Assembly (NCBI GenBank): GCA_009774655.1 | Contig: VSOD01000193.1 | Span: 1-8,007 of the forward strand | Reading direction: 5' to 3' | From: Lachnospiraceae bacterium | GTDB lineage: Bacteria > Bacillota_A > Clostridia > Lachnospirales > Lachnospiraceae | DNA length: 8,007 bases | In this document: positions 1 to 6,485 of the stretch, piece by piece | How positions within the stretch are numbered: the first letter of the stretch is position 1 | Layout: every line of letters starts with the position of its first letter | Notes under the pieces: generated by a model | Database searches by the model: none | Told to the model about the DNA's origin: nothing | What the model saw: the letters and a program-made list of their open reading frames with translations, nothing else | Position numbers and translations under genes: made by a program

Positions 1-1187
1 GGTATCCATACCAGCAGATGAAAACAATGAAAGAACCCTATAAGATCATAGACGCGCAGGGGGTGTGGCTGAAAACGCCGGAGCGGGAGATGATCGATTC
101 GATCTCCTCCTGGTGGAGCGTGATCCATGGGTATAAGCATCCGGCGCTGACGGAGGCGATCAAGGTTCAGGCCGATGCTTTTTCCCATGTGATGCTGGGC
201 GGGCTGACCCATGAACCGGTGCAGAGGCTTGCCGATAAATTACAGAGTTTTCTGCCGGGGGATCTGGATTACTGCTTTTTCTCCGATTCCGGAAGTGTTG
301 CTGTGGAAGTGGCGCTGAAAATGGCTCTGCAATATTATGTTAACCAGGGAGATAAAAAACGAACAAAAGTACTTGCCCTGACACATGCCTACCACGGCGA
401 CACCTTCAAGACAATGGAAGTGGGAGACGATGCGGATTATCACTTTATTCTGGAGGCTTACGGGGAGAAGAAAAATGTGATCCATATTCCTGCACGGACA
501 GAGGCATTGGAAGAGGCTTTTGCGAAGTATCACCGGGAGCTTAACTGTTTTATCGTGGAACCGCTGCTCCAGGGCGCTGGCGGGATGCGCATGTATGACG
601 TTTCTTTTCTTGAACGGGCGAGGCAGCTGTGTGACCGGTACGGTGTGCTGCTGATCTTCGATGAGGTGGCGACGGGATTTGGCCGGACCGGCAACCGTTT
701 TGTGGCGGATCTGGTACTGCCGGATATTCTGGTGTTGGGCAAGGCGCTGACGGGCGGTTATATCGGCCATGCGGTGACTGTTGCAAACCACAGGGTGTAC
801 GAAGGCTTTTACAGCGACGATCCGGATCAGGCGTTGATGCACGGCCCCACTTTTATGGGAAATGCGCTGGCATGCAGCGTGGCGCTCAGATCGATTGAGC
901 TTTTTGAGAGAGAGGACTATATGGCGAAGATCCGCCGTATCGAGGAGATTACCAGACGTGAGATGGAGGGCTTTGCGGATCACAGGGTCAAAGAGGTACG
1001 GATCATGGGCGGATGTGTCTGTGTGGAAGTGAAGGATGCGGGCGTGTTGAAGGGCTATCAGCAGTTCGCATATGAACGCGGCGTATTCAGCCGTCCTTTC
1101 TTAAACTGCATGTACGCCATGGTGCCTTATATCATAACGGAGGAGGAACTGGTCAGAGTACTGGATACGATGAAAGCCTGGTTTTGA
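1..1187 (+). CDS. bioA: Adenosylmethionine-8-amino-7-oxononanoate aminotransferase (5'-truncated)
   Basis: This PLP-dependent class III aminotransferase makes 7,8-diaminopelargonate from 8-amino-7-oxononanoate, using S-adenosylmethionine as amino donor, in cytosolic biotin synthesis. Numbering from the ATG at 18, the BioA hallmarks are SSWW (30-33), HVMLGGLTHEP (57-67), SGS (91-93, phosphate loop), YHGDTF (125-130), FDEVATGFGRTG with the PLP-ring Asp215, LGKALTGG with Schiff-base Lys242, and HGPTFMGN (275-282). The ATG at 18 is probably not the real start. The open frame continues to the window edge, and codons 3-17 read YPYQQ, giving YPYQQM, the equivalent of the WHPYTSM segment of E. coli BioA that carries active-site Tyr17. 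The frame runs from base 3, so the N-terminus lies upstream of the window. The stop is TGA at 1185-1187. No T-tailed terminator follows. Other bio genes may lie upstream, but none is visible here. Identity is very secure against other class III aminotransferases. Confidence 0.95.
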   Translation, partial: YPYQQMKTMKEPYKIIDAQGVWLKTPEREMIDSISSWWSVIHGYKHPALTEAIKVQADAFSHVMLGGLTHEPVQRLADKLQSFLPGDLDYCFFSDSGSVAVEVALKMALQYYVNQGDKKRTKVLALTHAYHGDTFKTMEVGDDADYHFILEAYGEKKNVIHIPARTEALEEAFAKYHRELNCFIVEPLLQGAGGMRMYDVSFLERARQLCDRYGVLLIFDEVATGFGRTGNRFVADLVLPDILVLGKALTGGYIGHAVTVANHRVYEGFYSDDPDQALMHGPTFMGNALACSVALRSIELFEREDYMAKIRRIEEITRREMEGFADHRVKEVRIMGGCVCVEVKDAGVLKGYQQFAYERGVFSRPFLNCMYAMVPYIITEEELVRVLDTMKAWF

Positions 1188-1219
1188 AACCTGCTTCGCG
1201 CCTGAAAGGTATTTATGAT
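1184..1219 (+). promoter_or_regulatory. Weak candidate promoter for the 1258 lipoprotein gene
   Basis: TATGAT at 1214-1219 matches five of six -10 bases and lies about 40 nt before the start codon. No good -35 sits at 16-18 nt. A TTGAAA at 1184-1189 overlaps the bioA stop but is 24 nt away, too far for a standard sigma-A promoter. The gene may therefore use a -10-driven promoter or read-through from bioA, since no terminator separates the two. Confidence 0.25.
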
Positions 1220-1257
1220 AGAATCAATATAGATACGAAAGGCAGGGAGGGAACCAT

Positions 1258-2124
1258 ATGAAACAGGTTAAGAGGAAATCTATCATCGTCATGGCAGTCG
1301 GTATCCTGTTGGCAGGCTGTATCGGCAGTGCCGTTTACACTTTGAAAACAGGCAGGAGTCCATTGGAAACGGCAGTCGGCACGAAGCCGTTCAAAGATCT
1401 GGAGGCAGCGAAGCTCGCATCGGCTGCGGTGCGGCTGGTACCGCCGGATGTGACCATCCGGCTTCCGGAGACGGAGACGCTTGCCGGGTATCTGCGGGAT
1501 GTGGTGATCTATCAGAAAGATGATTCCTATACGGAGTATGCCGGACAGGGCGTTACTTATACGCTGACGATGACAGATGGTACACAGACAACGGTTATGG
1601 CCTATAATCCGTTTCTCGTGATTGACGGTGTCGGATACCGGACGAAGTATCAGCCCTGCGAAGCGCTGAATGGTTATGCCAACCGTCTTTTGCAGGAGAA
1701 GGATGTCGTGTTCATTCTGGAGGAGCCGCCTGTGCTGGATGTAGTCAGTGATGAGACATGTTGTAGTGTCCTGCCGGGGTCGTACTCCTGGCAGTGTGAG
1801 AACGGTGACGGTACGGTCACGGGAGGAGAGGCGGACGCGCCGCATCCGCTGGACTGTGAAGGGCGGCTGCCTGTGCTGGAGACGACAGAGACGACTGCCA
1901 CGCTTCGTTTTGGGCAGGATCCGGATGAGGTGACTGTCTGCCGTTGGAGCAGGGAGCATTGGGGCGACACTGCCGCGGCAGACGAAACAGTGTCCGTGCG
2001 TGGGAATGAGATGACGCTTGCAGCGGGCGGCTGGATCTATGAAGTCAGCGCCCGCTGGGATACGGACAGAAGCGGCTGTGGCGGTGTGGCTTACTATGCT
2101 TTCTATGTGGAGGTTGCGGAGTAG
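1258..2124 (+). CDS. Two-domain lipoprotein of unknown function
   Basis: The function is not known. The ATG at 1258 follows AGGGAGGG (1244-1251) with a 6-nt gap, so the start is well supported. Residues 1-21 form a lipoprotein signal: a basic start (KQVKRK), a hydrophobic core and the lipobox LAGC with Cys21. The protein should be diacylated and held on the outer face of the membrane. Residues about 46-146 form one unit (PFKDLEAAKLASA ... YNPFLVIDGVGYRTKY ... ALNGYANRLL). Residues about 170-287 form a second, beta-rich unit (LPGSYSWQCENGDGT, EADAPHPLD, DEVTVCRW, WIYEVSARW, YYAFYVEV). From memory, this second unit resembles the extracytoplasmic tail of M56/BlaR1-like membrane proteins in Lachnospiraceae, but here it has no protease domain. 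Cysteines at 168, 169, 180, 200, 228 and 274 are notable for an exported protein. It appears to be a single gene, ended by the terminator at 2144-2186. Confidence 0.85.
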   Translation: MKQVKRKSIIVMAVGILLAGCIGSAVYTLKTGRSPLETAVGTKPFKDLEAAKLASAAVRLVPPDVTIRLPETETLAGYLRDVVIYQKDDSYTEYAGQGVTYTLTMTDGTQTTVMAYNPFLVIDGVGYRTKYQPCEALNGYANRLLQEKDVVFILEEPPVLDVVSDETCCSVLPGSYSWQCENGDGTVTGGEADAPHPLDCEGRLPVLETTETTATLRFGQDPDEVTVCRWSREHWGDTAAADETVSVRGNEMTLAAGGWIYEVSARWDTDRSGCGGVAYYAFYVEVAE

Positions 2125-2143
2125 GACTGTATAATTAAAGAAG

Positions 2144-2186
2144 AAAAGTCTGGTCTGGGACTGTGTGCTCAGATTGGACTTTTTTT
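2144..2186 (+). terminator. Rho-independent terminator after the 1258 lipoprotein gene
   Basis: The arm AAAAGTCTGGTCTG (2144-2157) pairs over 14 positions with CAGATTGGACTTTT (2170-2183). Three of the pairs are G-U. The loop is 12 nt (2158-2169), and a run of seven T (2180-2186) forms the end of the stem and the tail. It lies 20 nt after the stop codon and separates this gene from the next transcription unit. Confidence 0.85.
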
Positions 2187-2239
2187 GACGATGAAGAATA
2201 TTTTAAGGGGAGTGCAGGAAAATTTATCCTCACTGGGTA

Positions 2240-2268
2240 TTTACGAAACGGCCTGATAGGGATATACT
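2240..2268 (+). promoter_or_regulatory. Probable sigma-A promoter for the 2317-5252 gene pair
   Basis: TTTACG (2240-2245, four of six -35 bases) and TATACT (2263-2268, five of six -10 bases) are separated by exactly 17 nt. The site lies after the terminator and before the next gene, giving an estimated start of transcription near 2275 and a leader of about 40 nt. The gap 2187-2316 contains nothing else I can support. Confidence 0.5.
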
Positions 2269-2305
2269 TTTAGGGGGATTCGATTTTATACGTAAGGGAA
2301 AGGCA

Positions 2306-2310
2306 GGGAG
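2306..2310 (+). promoter_or_regulatory. Ribosome binding site supporting a TTG start at 2317
   Basis: GGGAG (2306-2310) sits 6 nt before TTG at 2317-2319. It decides the start, because the only nearby in-frame ATG (2344, codon 10) would remove the basic N-terminus and part of the hydrophobic core of the lipoprotein signal. Confidence 0.65.
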
Positions 2311-2316
2311 ACAGGA

Positions 2317-3540
2317 TTGAAACTGCGAACAAAAAGTATACTTATGACCGCAGCATTTTTACTGACGTTGACAGGGTGCGGCGACGTGTCGGCCCCGGTG
2401 GAGGAACCGGCAAAGGATGTGAGCACGCAGCCGGCGGATCCGGACAGTAAGGAAGAGGACAATGAAGAGCAGACCCCCGTGCAGGAGACAGAAGAGAAGT
2501 CCAAAGACAAGGGGGCGAAGGGCCGTAAGGCCGCTCTGGTCACGGACGGCAGTTCTGCCATGGAGAACGGCTTTAACCAGGCGGCGCTCATGGGCGTGGA
2601 GACTTATGCCGATGCGGCCTGTGTGCCGTATGCCTGTTACAGTGCGCAGGGGGATACGGAGGCGGCTTACAGGGAGGCCATTTTGACGGCGATCGAAGAC
2701 GACGCGGAGCTGGTTGTCTGCGTGGGGCCTGATTTTGAGGAGGCGGTGGGCAGCCTGCAGGAAGAGTACAAAGATGTCTATTTTCTTCTGCTGGGCGGTG
2801 TGCCGAAGGATGCAGAAGGAGAGGAAATAGAGATCGCGGCCAATGTCCACTGCATTATTTATAAGGAAGAAGAGGCCGGCTATCTGGCCGGATATATGTC
2901 GGTTCTGGAAGGATACAGGAAATTCGGCTTTATCGGCGGGGAGGACCGCTCTGCCGTGGAGAAATACGGCTGCGGCTACCTGCAGGGGATTGACGCTGCC
3001 GCGCAGGGGCTGGAGGTTGACGGCGAGGTACAGATAGATTACTGGTATGTGGATGCGGCTTTGCCGGTGGAGGAGATCGGGGAGATGGCCACAGCATGGT
3101 ATCGGGACGGCACCGAGGTCATCTTTACCTGCGGCGGTATGCTGTATGAGGCGGTATTGCCCGCTGCGGAAGCCTGCGACGGCATGATGATCGGTGCGGA
3201 TGTGGATCAGAGTGAGATTTCCGGGCGGTTTCTGACTTCGGCGAAGAAGGGAATCGAATCTTCGGTCGTCGTTGCACTGGATGATTTCTTCGCCAACGGC
3301 AAGAAATGGCCGGGGGATCTGGCGGGAACAGCTCTTTCCTATGGTGCCAGAGAAAAGTGCATCGGCCTTCCGATGCAGAACGACGCGTGGCGTTTTCAGA
3401 ACGTCACGGTAGGGGAGTACCTGCAGGTGCTTGCCCGTTTGAGAACCGGTGAGATTCAGATTCTTGCCGATACGGAGGAGCTGCCGGAGACAGCTGTTTC
3501 GGTTGTCTACCATAATCAGCAGGAGGAAGAAGATTCTTGA
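2317..3540 (+). CDS. BMP/Med-family substrate-binding lipoprotein
   Basis: This is a solute-binding lipoprotein of the Bmp family (PnrA/Med type), whose known members bind purine nucleosides for ABC importers or act as surface sensors. It starts with TTG. Residues 1-21 are a lipoprotein signal with lipobox LTGC (Cys21). Residues about 22-69 are a low-complexity acidic and lysine-rich tether. The periplasmic-binding-like fold follows: ALVTDGSSAMENGFNQAA (73-90) matches the family's first strand and FNQ motif; VVCVGPDF (133-140), the NVHCIIYKEEEAGYLAGY region (176-193), FGFIGGEDRSAVEKYGCGY (203-221), IGADVDQS (292-299) and LTSAKKGIESSV (306-317) match later family landmarks. The tail after about 345 is longer and less typical. 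There are no permease or ATPase genes beside it, so an importer role is unproven; binding plus signalling or handing substrate to its partner is possible. Its stop overlaps the start of the next gene by 4 nt, implying coupled translation. The ligand is unknown. Confidence 0.85.
   Translation: MKLRTKSILMTAAFLLTLTGCGDVSAPVEEPAKDVSTQPADPDSKEEDNEEQTPVQETEEKSKDKGAKGRKAALVTDGSSAMENGFNQAALMGVETYADAACVPYACYSAQGDTEAAYREAILTAIEDDAELVVCVGPDFEEAVGSLQEEYKDVYFLLLGGVPKDAEGEEIEIAANVHCIIYKEEEAGYLAGYMSVLEGYRKFGFIGGEDRSAVEKYGCGYLQGIDAAAQGLEVDGEVQIDYWYVDAALPVEEIGEMATAWYRDGTEVIFTCGGMLYEAVLPAAEACDGMMIGADVDQSEISGRFLTSAKKGIESSVVVALDDFFANGKKWPGDLAGTALSYGAREKCIGLPMQNDAWRFQNVTVGEYLQVLARLRTGEIQILADTEELPETAVSVVYHNQQEEEDS
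3521..3526 (+). promoter_or_regulatory. Ribosome binding site inside the BMP gene end, for a TTG start
   Basis: AGGAGG (3521-3526) lies inside the last codons of the BMP gene, 10 nt before TTG at 3537-3539. The purine run AGGAGGAAGAAGA continues towards the start codon. The TTGA overlap (TTG start, TGA stop) is the usual arrangement for coupled re-initiation. No ATG or GTG nearby would keep the lipoprotein signal intact. Confidence 0.7.
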
Positions 3541-5252
3541 ATACCGGAAGCATAAAAACAATTTATCACAGCTTAACAACAGCGGTCTTCTCTTTAATTC
3601 TCGGCATTGTTTTTGTTCTTACCGGGTGCGGCGGGGCGGCTCCCGCCATATCGGAGGGTTCCGTTGAGGAGGATACTGCGGACCAGGATCTGACGGAAGG
3701 GAATGTGGTCTTATCCGGGGCACAGCTTGCCTCATACGGCAAGATCGAGGAGTGTCTGGTGAAGGAGGATAAGCAGACGGTCCGCATGAAATTCAGTATG
3801 CCGGACATTCCCAAAAGTGACGATCCGATGATTTATCTGTTTGCCTTTGAGCTGTATGAGGACTGTGAATTTACAGAGGAATTTGACGAAGAACCGTTGA
3901 CGAGTGTGAAGAAGGCGACGGATTGTGAGCTGGAGTGGCAGTATGAGAATGCGCATCTGTTTGAACAGTTTGTCCCGGCGCTGCTTTTGGATGGAAAGTA
4001 TGTGCCCCTGTCCACGAGTATGTGCATCTGTAATCCGGAGATGTTGGCGGACGGTTCGGTCAGCGTGCCGAAGCCGGAGTCCAAGAAGGGGCTGCTGCTG
4101 GATCCGATGATGATTGATACGCCGATGCTGACAGATCTGGACGTGAAATATGCCATCTACAATATTCCGTTGTCCCATATCGTTGGGGAGACTTCCAACG
4201 AGCAGTTTCCGACCATCTCCTATGAATATCAGGGGCAGACCTACAAATTTAACGGCGCCAGCATCAACGGCTACGACTATCTTTTCGGATATCTGTCGGA
4301 AAACAACATGAACGCTACGGCCATTGTGCTAAATGACTGGAACGATGCCTGCCCGGAGCTTATTCATCCGCAGTCCAGAAATCGTGAGGCGGGCGCCTAC
4401 TATTACGCCTTTAATACTGCGGAGGAAGAGGGATGCCGGTATCTGGAGGCCATCGCCAGTTTCCTGACGGAGCGGTATTCAGGCAAAGAGTACGGGCTTG
4501 TATCCAACTGGGTGATCGCCAACGAGATCAACCAGCATAAGACTTGGAACTATATGGATACGGTGGACTTCCGGTTTTATTCGGCCGAATTTGAGAAAGC
4601 GATGCGCATTTTTTACAATGCGGCCAGAAGTCAGTATGCGGAGGCGAATGTCTATTTCAGCATCGATCACGACTGGAATAACAACGAAGGAGATAATGAG
4701 CATCACTTTAATGCCAGAGATATTCTGACGGCGATCAATGATATCGCGAATCAGAAGGGGAATTACGACTGGGGGCTGGCGATCCATCCTTATCCGAATC
4801 CGCTCACCAGGGTTAACTATTGGACGGAGACTTATGATAAGACGCCGGACGCGTCGATCCTGACGCTGATGAATTTAAGTACGCTGACGGATGTACTGGA
4901 AGAGGAAGAATACCTTGACAGGAACGGGGAAGTACGAAGTATTACCGTGACGGAGCTTGGCTTTACATCCGCCTCAGGTGAGAAATTGCAGGCGGCGGCT
5001 TTTGCCTACTGTTATTACATCATAGAGGCGAATCCTTATGTGGACGCCTTTATCATGAACCGCCAGACCGATGCCATGGAAGAAGTCAAGCAGGGACTGG
5101 CCTTTGGGATCTACGATCTGGATCAGTCGCCAAAATACATTTTTGATACCTTTAAATACATAGATACTGAAGAAGCGGAAAGCCATACGGAGTTCATGTT
5201 GAATATCCTTGGGGCGGAGAGCCTGGAAGAAGCGCTTTCGTGGGCACAGTAA
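3537..5252 (+). CDS. Surface lipoprotein with predicted glycoside-hydrolase-like barrel (DUF5722-type)
   Basis: This is probably an extracellular carbohydrate-active enzyme anchored to the membrane; the substrate is unknown. Residues 1-31 form a lipoprotein signal with lipobox LTGC (Cys31). An acidic spacer follows, then a beta-rich domain (about 60-190; YLFAFELYED at 100-109, CICNPEMLADG at 163-173), then an (alpha/beta)8-like region from about 200 to 545. In that region NWVIANEIN (324-332) puts Glu330 after Asn, as in clan GH-A acid/base residues, and ITVTELGFTSAS (469-480) supplies Glu473, placed as the usual nucleophile. SIDHDW (375-380), DWGLAIHPYPNP (411-422) and NRQTD (508-512) are further likely cleft residues. 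I recall this type as Pfam DUF5722; that name is from memory. The gene overlaps the BMP gene by 4 nt and is a paralogue of the protein at 6486. An inactive binding protein is possible, but both glutamates are present. Confidence 0.85.
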   Translation: MNTGSIKTIYHSLTTAVFSLILGIVFVLTGCGGAAPAISEGSVEEDTADQDLTEGNVVLSGAQLASYGKIEECLVKEDKQTVRMKFSMPDIPKSDDPMIYLFAFELYEDCEFTEEFDEEPLTSVKKATDCELEWQYENAHLFEQFVPALLLDGKYVPLSTSMCICNPEMLADGSVSVPKPESKKGLLLDPMMIDTPMLTDLDVKYAIYNIPLSHIVGETSNEQFPTISYEYQGQTYKFNGASINGYDYLFGYLSENNMNATAIVLNDWNDACPELIHPQSRNREAGAYYYAFNTAEEEGCRYLEAIASFLTERYSGKEYGLVSNWVIANEINQHKTWNYMDTVDFRFYSAEFEKAMRIFYNAARSQYAEANVYFSIDHDWNNNEGDNEHHFNARDILTAINDIANQKGNYDWGLAIHPYPNPLTRVNYWTETYDKTPDASILTLMNLSTLTDVLEEEEYLDRNGEVRSITVTELGFTSASGEKLQAAAFAYCYYIIEANPYVDAFIMNRQTDAMEEVKQGLAFGIYDLDQSPKYIFDTFKYIDTEEAESHTEFMLNILGAESLEEALSWAQ

Positions 5253-5262
5253 CAAGAATCCG

Positions 5263-5297
5263 GACCGGAGTCTTCCCAACAGGGGCAGGCTCCGGTC
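5263..5297 (+). repeat. Inverted repeat after the 3537 gene, possible weak terminator
   Basis: GACCGGAG (5263-5270) pairs perfectly with CTCCGGTC (5290-5297). Three more pairs inside (one G-U) extend the stem to 11 bp around a 13-nt loop. It begins 11 nt after the stop codon. The tail is ATCGTAATCATTT rather than a T run, so it would be a poor intrinsic terminator. It may protect the mRNA end or reduce read-through into the cation transporter gene. Confidence 0.5.
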
Positions 5298-5323
5298 ATC
5301 GTAATCATTTGGCTCTGTGTTGG

Positions 5324-5343
5324 CCGGCTGCGATATCAGCCGG
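5324..5343 (+). repeat. Hairpin just upstream of the cation exporter ribosome site
   Basis: CCGGCTG (5324-5330) and CAGCCGG (5337-5343) form a perfect 7-bp stem with loop CGATAT. It ends directly before AAGAAAGGAACAGG, the ribosome-binding area of the gene at 5368. Its left arm could also pair with CCGGTC (5292-5297) of the upstream hairpin, giving mutually exclusive folds. No known riboswitch class was recognised. Confidence 0.45.
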
Positions 5344-5367
5344 AAGAAAGGAACAGGTAACAGTAAT

Positions 5368-6279
5368 ATGACAGAAGAGCAGAGAAATGCGGAAACGGCA
5401 AGGGACTATGAGAAGGTGGCGATGAGGGTTTCCATGGTCAGTATCGTGGCGAACCTTGTGCTCACGGTATTCAAGCTGCTGGCCGGGGTTATCGCGCACT
5501 CGGGCGCCATGATCTCGGATGCGATCCATTCGGCTTCCGATGTATTCAGCACCATCGTGGTCATCGTCGGCGTGCGGATGTCGGGCCGGGAGTCGGATAA
5601 GGACCATCCCTACGGACATGAGAGGATGGAGTGCGTGGCATCCATCGTCCTGGCAACGGTGCTTGCGGTTACCGGCTTGGGAATCGGTTATTCTGCGCTG
5701 ACAAAGATCACAGGCGGGGAATATGAAAATCTGGCGGTGCCGGGAATACTGGCGCTTGTGGCGGCTGTTTTGTCCATCGTCGTCAAGGAAGGCATGTATC
5801 AATACACGAAGATCCATGCGAAACGGATTGATTCCGGCGCGCTGCTGGCGGATGCGTGGCACCACCGTTCCGACGCGCTGTCGTCGGTGGGCGCGCTGAT
5901 CGGTATCACAGGCTCAAGAATGGGCTTTCCCATTGCGGATCCGGCAGCCAGCGTGGTGATCTGCTTTTTTATCGAGAAGGCAGCTTATGAGATCTTTATG
6001 GACGCGGTGAACAAGATGGTGGATAAGGCCTGCAGCGAAGAGGTGGAGAAGGCATTCAGGGAGTGCGCCGCCGGGCAGGACGGTGTGCAGGGCATAGACC
6101 TTCTGCATACGCGGGTTTTTGGCAATAAGATCTATGTGGATATCGAGATACGGGTGGACGGCAGCAAGACGCTCAGGGAGGCGCACGGCATCGCGGAACG
6201 GGTGCATGATGCGATAGAGAAGAATTTTCCCAAGGTAAAACACATCATGGTGCATGTGAATCCCGGGGAGGCGTTGTGA
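5368..6279 (+). CDS. Cation diffusion facilitator family metal exporter
   Basis: This inner-membrane antiporter should export divalent metal (Zn, Fe, Mn, Co or similar) in exchange for protons. I chose ATG 5368 (303 residues) over the in-frame GTG at 5317: the extra 17 residues contain the 5324-5343 hairpin and do not look like family sequence, whereas MTEEQ followed by a short basic/acidic stretch before the first helix is typical. Membrane segments lie at about 22-42, 53-72, 89-110, 122-140, 168-184 and 190-205. The metal-site pairs are His54/Asp58 (HSASD) in helix 2 and His165/Asp169 (HHRSD) in helix 5. The conserved loop motif KDHPYGHERME is at 78-88. Residues from about 210 form the cytosolic dimerisation domain (LHTRVFGNKIYVDIEIRVD, VKHIMVHVNP). 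Length is normal for the family. Metal specificity cannot be read from these motifs. It may be read through from the 3537 gene or controlled by its structured leader. Confidence 0.93.
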   Translation: MTEEQRNAETARDYEKVAMRVSMVSIVANLVLTVFKLLAGVIAHSGAMISDAIHSASDVFSTIVVIVGVRMSGRESDKDHPYGHERMECVASIVLATVLAVTGLGIGYSALTKITGGEYENLAVPGILALVAAVLSIVVKEGMYQYTKIHAKRIDSGALLADAWHHRSDALSSVGALIGITGSRMGFPIADPAASVVICFFIEKAAYEIFMDAVNKMVDKACSEEVEKAFRECAAGQDGVQGIDLLHTRVFGNKIYVDIEIRVDGSKTLREAHGIAERVHDAIEKNFPKVKHIMVHVNPGEAL

Positions 6280-6324
6280 ATAACAGGATAAAAAATTAAA
6301 ATTCTCTTAAGCGTAAAACACAGG

Positions 6325-6353
6325 TTGCTTATCCGGATTTTTACAGCTATAAT
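6325..6353 (+). promoter_or_regulatory. Strong sigma-A promoter for the 6486 gene
   Basis: TTGCTT (6325-6330) and a perfect TATAAT (6348-6353) are separated by 17 nt, in an A/T-rich gap between the exporter and the next gene. Transcription should start near 6360, leaving a leader of about 125 nt. It is the best promoter match in the window. Confidence 0.75.
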
Positions 6354-6367
6354 AAATAGCGTGAACG

Positions 6368-6379
6368 TATCTTAAGATA
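6368..6379 (+). promoter_or_regulatory. Perfect 12-nt palindrome at the start of the leader, candidate operator
   Basis: TATCTTAAGATA reads the same on both strands and lies roughly 8-20 nt after the predicted transcription start, a usual place for a repressor site. Its core, with the following bases (TCTTAAG then TAAAA), recurs at 6305-6318, just upstream of the -35 element. No regulator gene is nearby, and the binding protein is unknown. Confidence 0.35.
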
Positions 6380-6410
6380 AAATCCGACAAGATGGTAACG
6401 GTCTGGCTCC

Positions 6411-6443
6411 GGCGGCTTTGCAGTGAAGAAGACGGAAACCGCC
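6411..6443 (+). repeat. Leader hairpin in the 6486 transcript
   Basis: GGCGG (6411-6415) pairs with CCGCC (6439-6443). After one bulged C, TTT (6417-6419) pairs with AAA (6436-6438), leaving a 16-nt loop. The nine-base direct repeat ACAAGATGG brackets the structure (6387-6395 and 6450-6458). No T run follows, so it is not an intrinsic terminator, and I could not match it to a known riboswitch. Confidence 0.35.
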
Positions 6444-6485
6444 CGTTGCACAAGATGGAAGAACAGAGGGGCAGGCAGAGGAAAG

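Noticed and set aside
240..983. Long open frame on the minus strand opposite bioA (247 codons)
   Set aside because: It lies wholly opposite a clear bioA, its product has no recognisable fold or signal, and it arises from the codon bias of the true gene.
2191..2256. 21-codon open frame just after the terminator
   Set aside because: It has no ribosome site, follows the T run directly, and overlaps the predicted promoter.
2359..3579. 406-codon minus-strand open frame opposite the BMP gene
   Set aside because: The + strand encodes family motifs in order; the antisense product is Arg/His/Leu-rich with no domain. Similar antisense frames occur opposite other genes here.
5317..5367. GTG start for the cation exporter giving an N-terminus with LAGC, like a lipobox
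   Set aside because: CDF proteins are not lipoproteins, no hydrophobic signal precedes the Cys, and ATG 5368 gives a family-typical N-terminus.
6380..6460. Minus-strand resemblance to a GEMM (c-di-GMP) riboswitch piece (TGCAAAGCCGCCGG)
   Set aside because: Only a short core resembles the consensus, the partner helices do not fit, and it would point away from the gene into the exporter.
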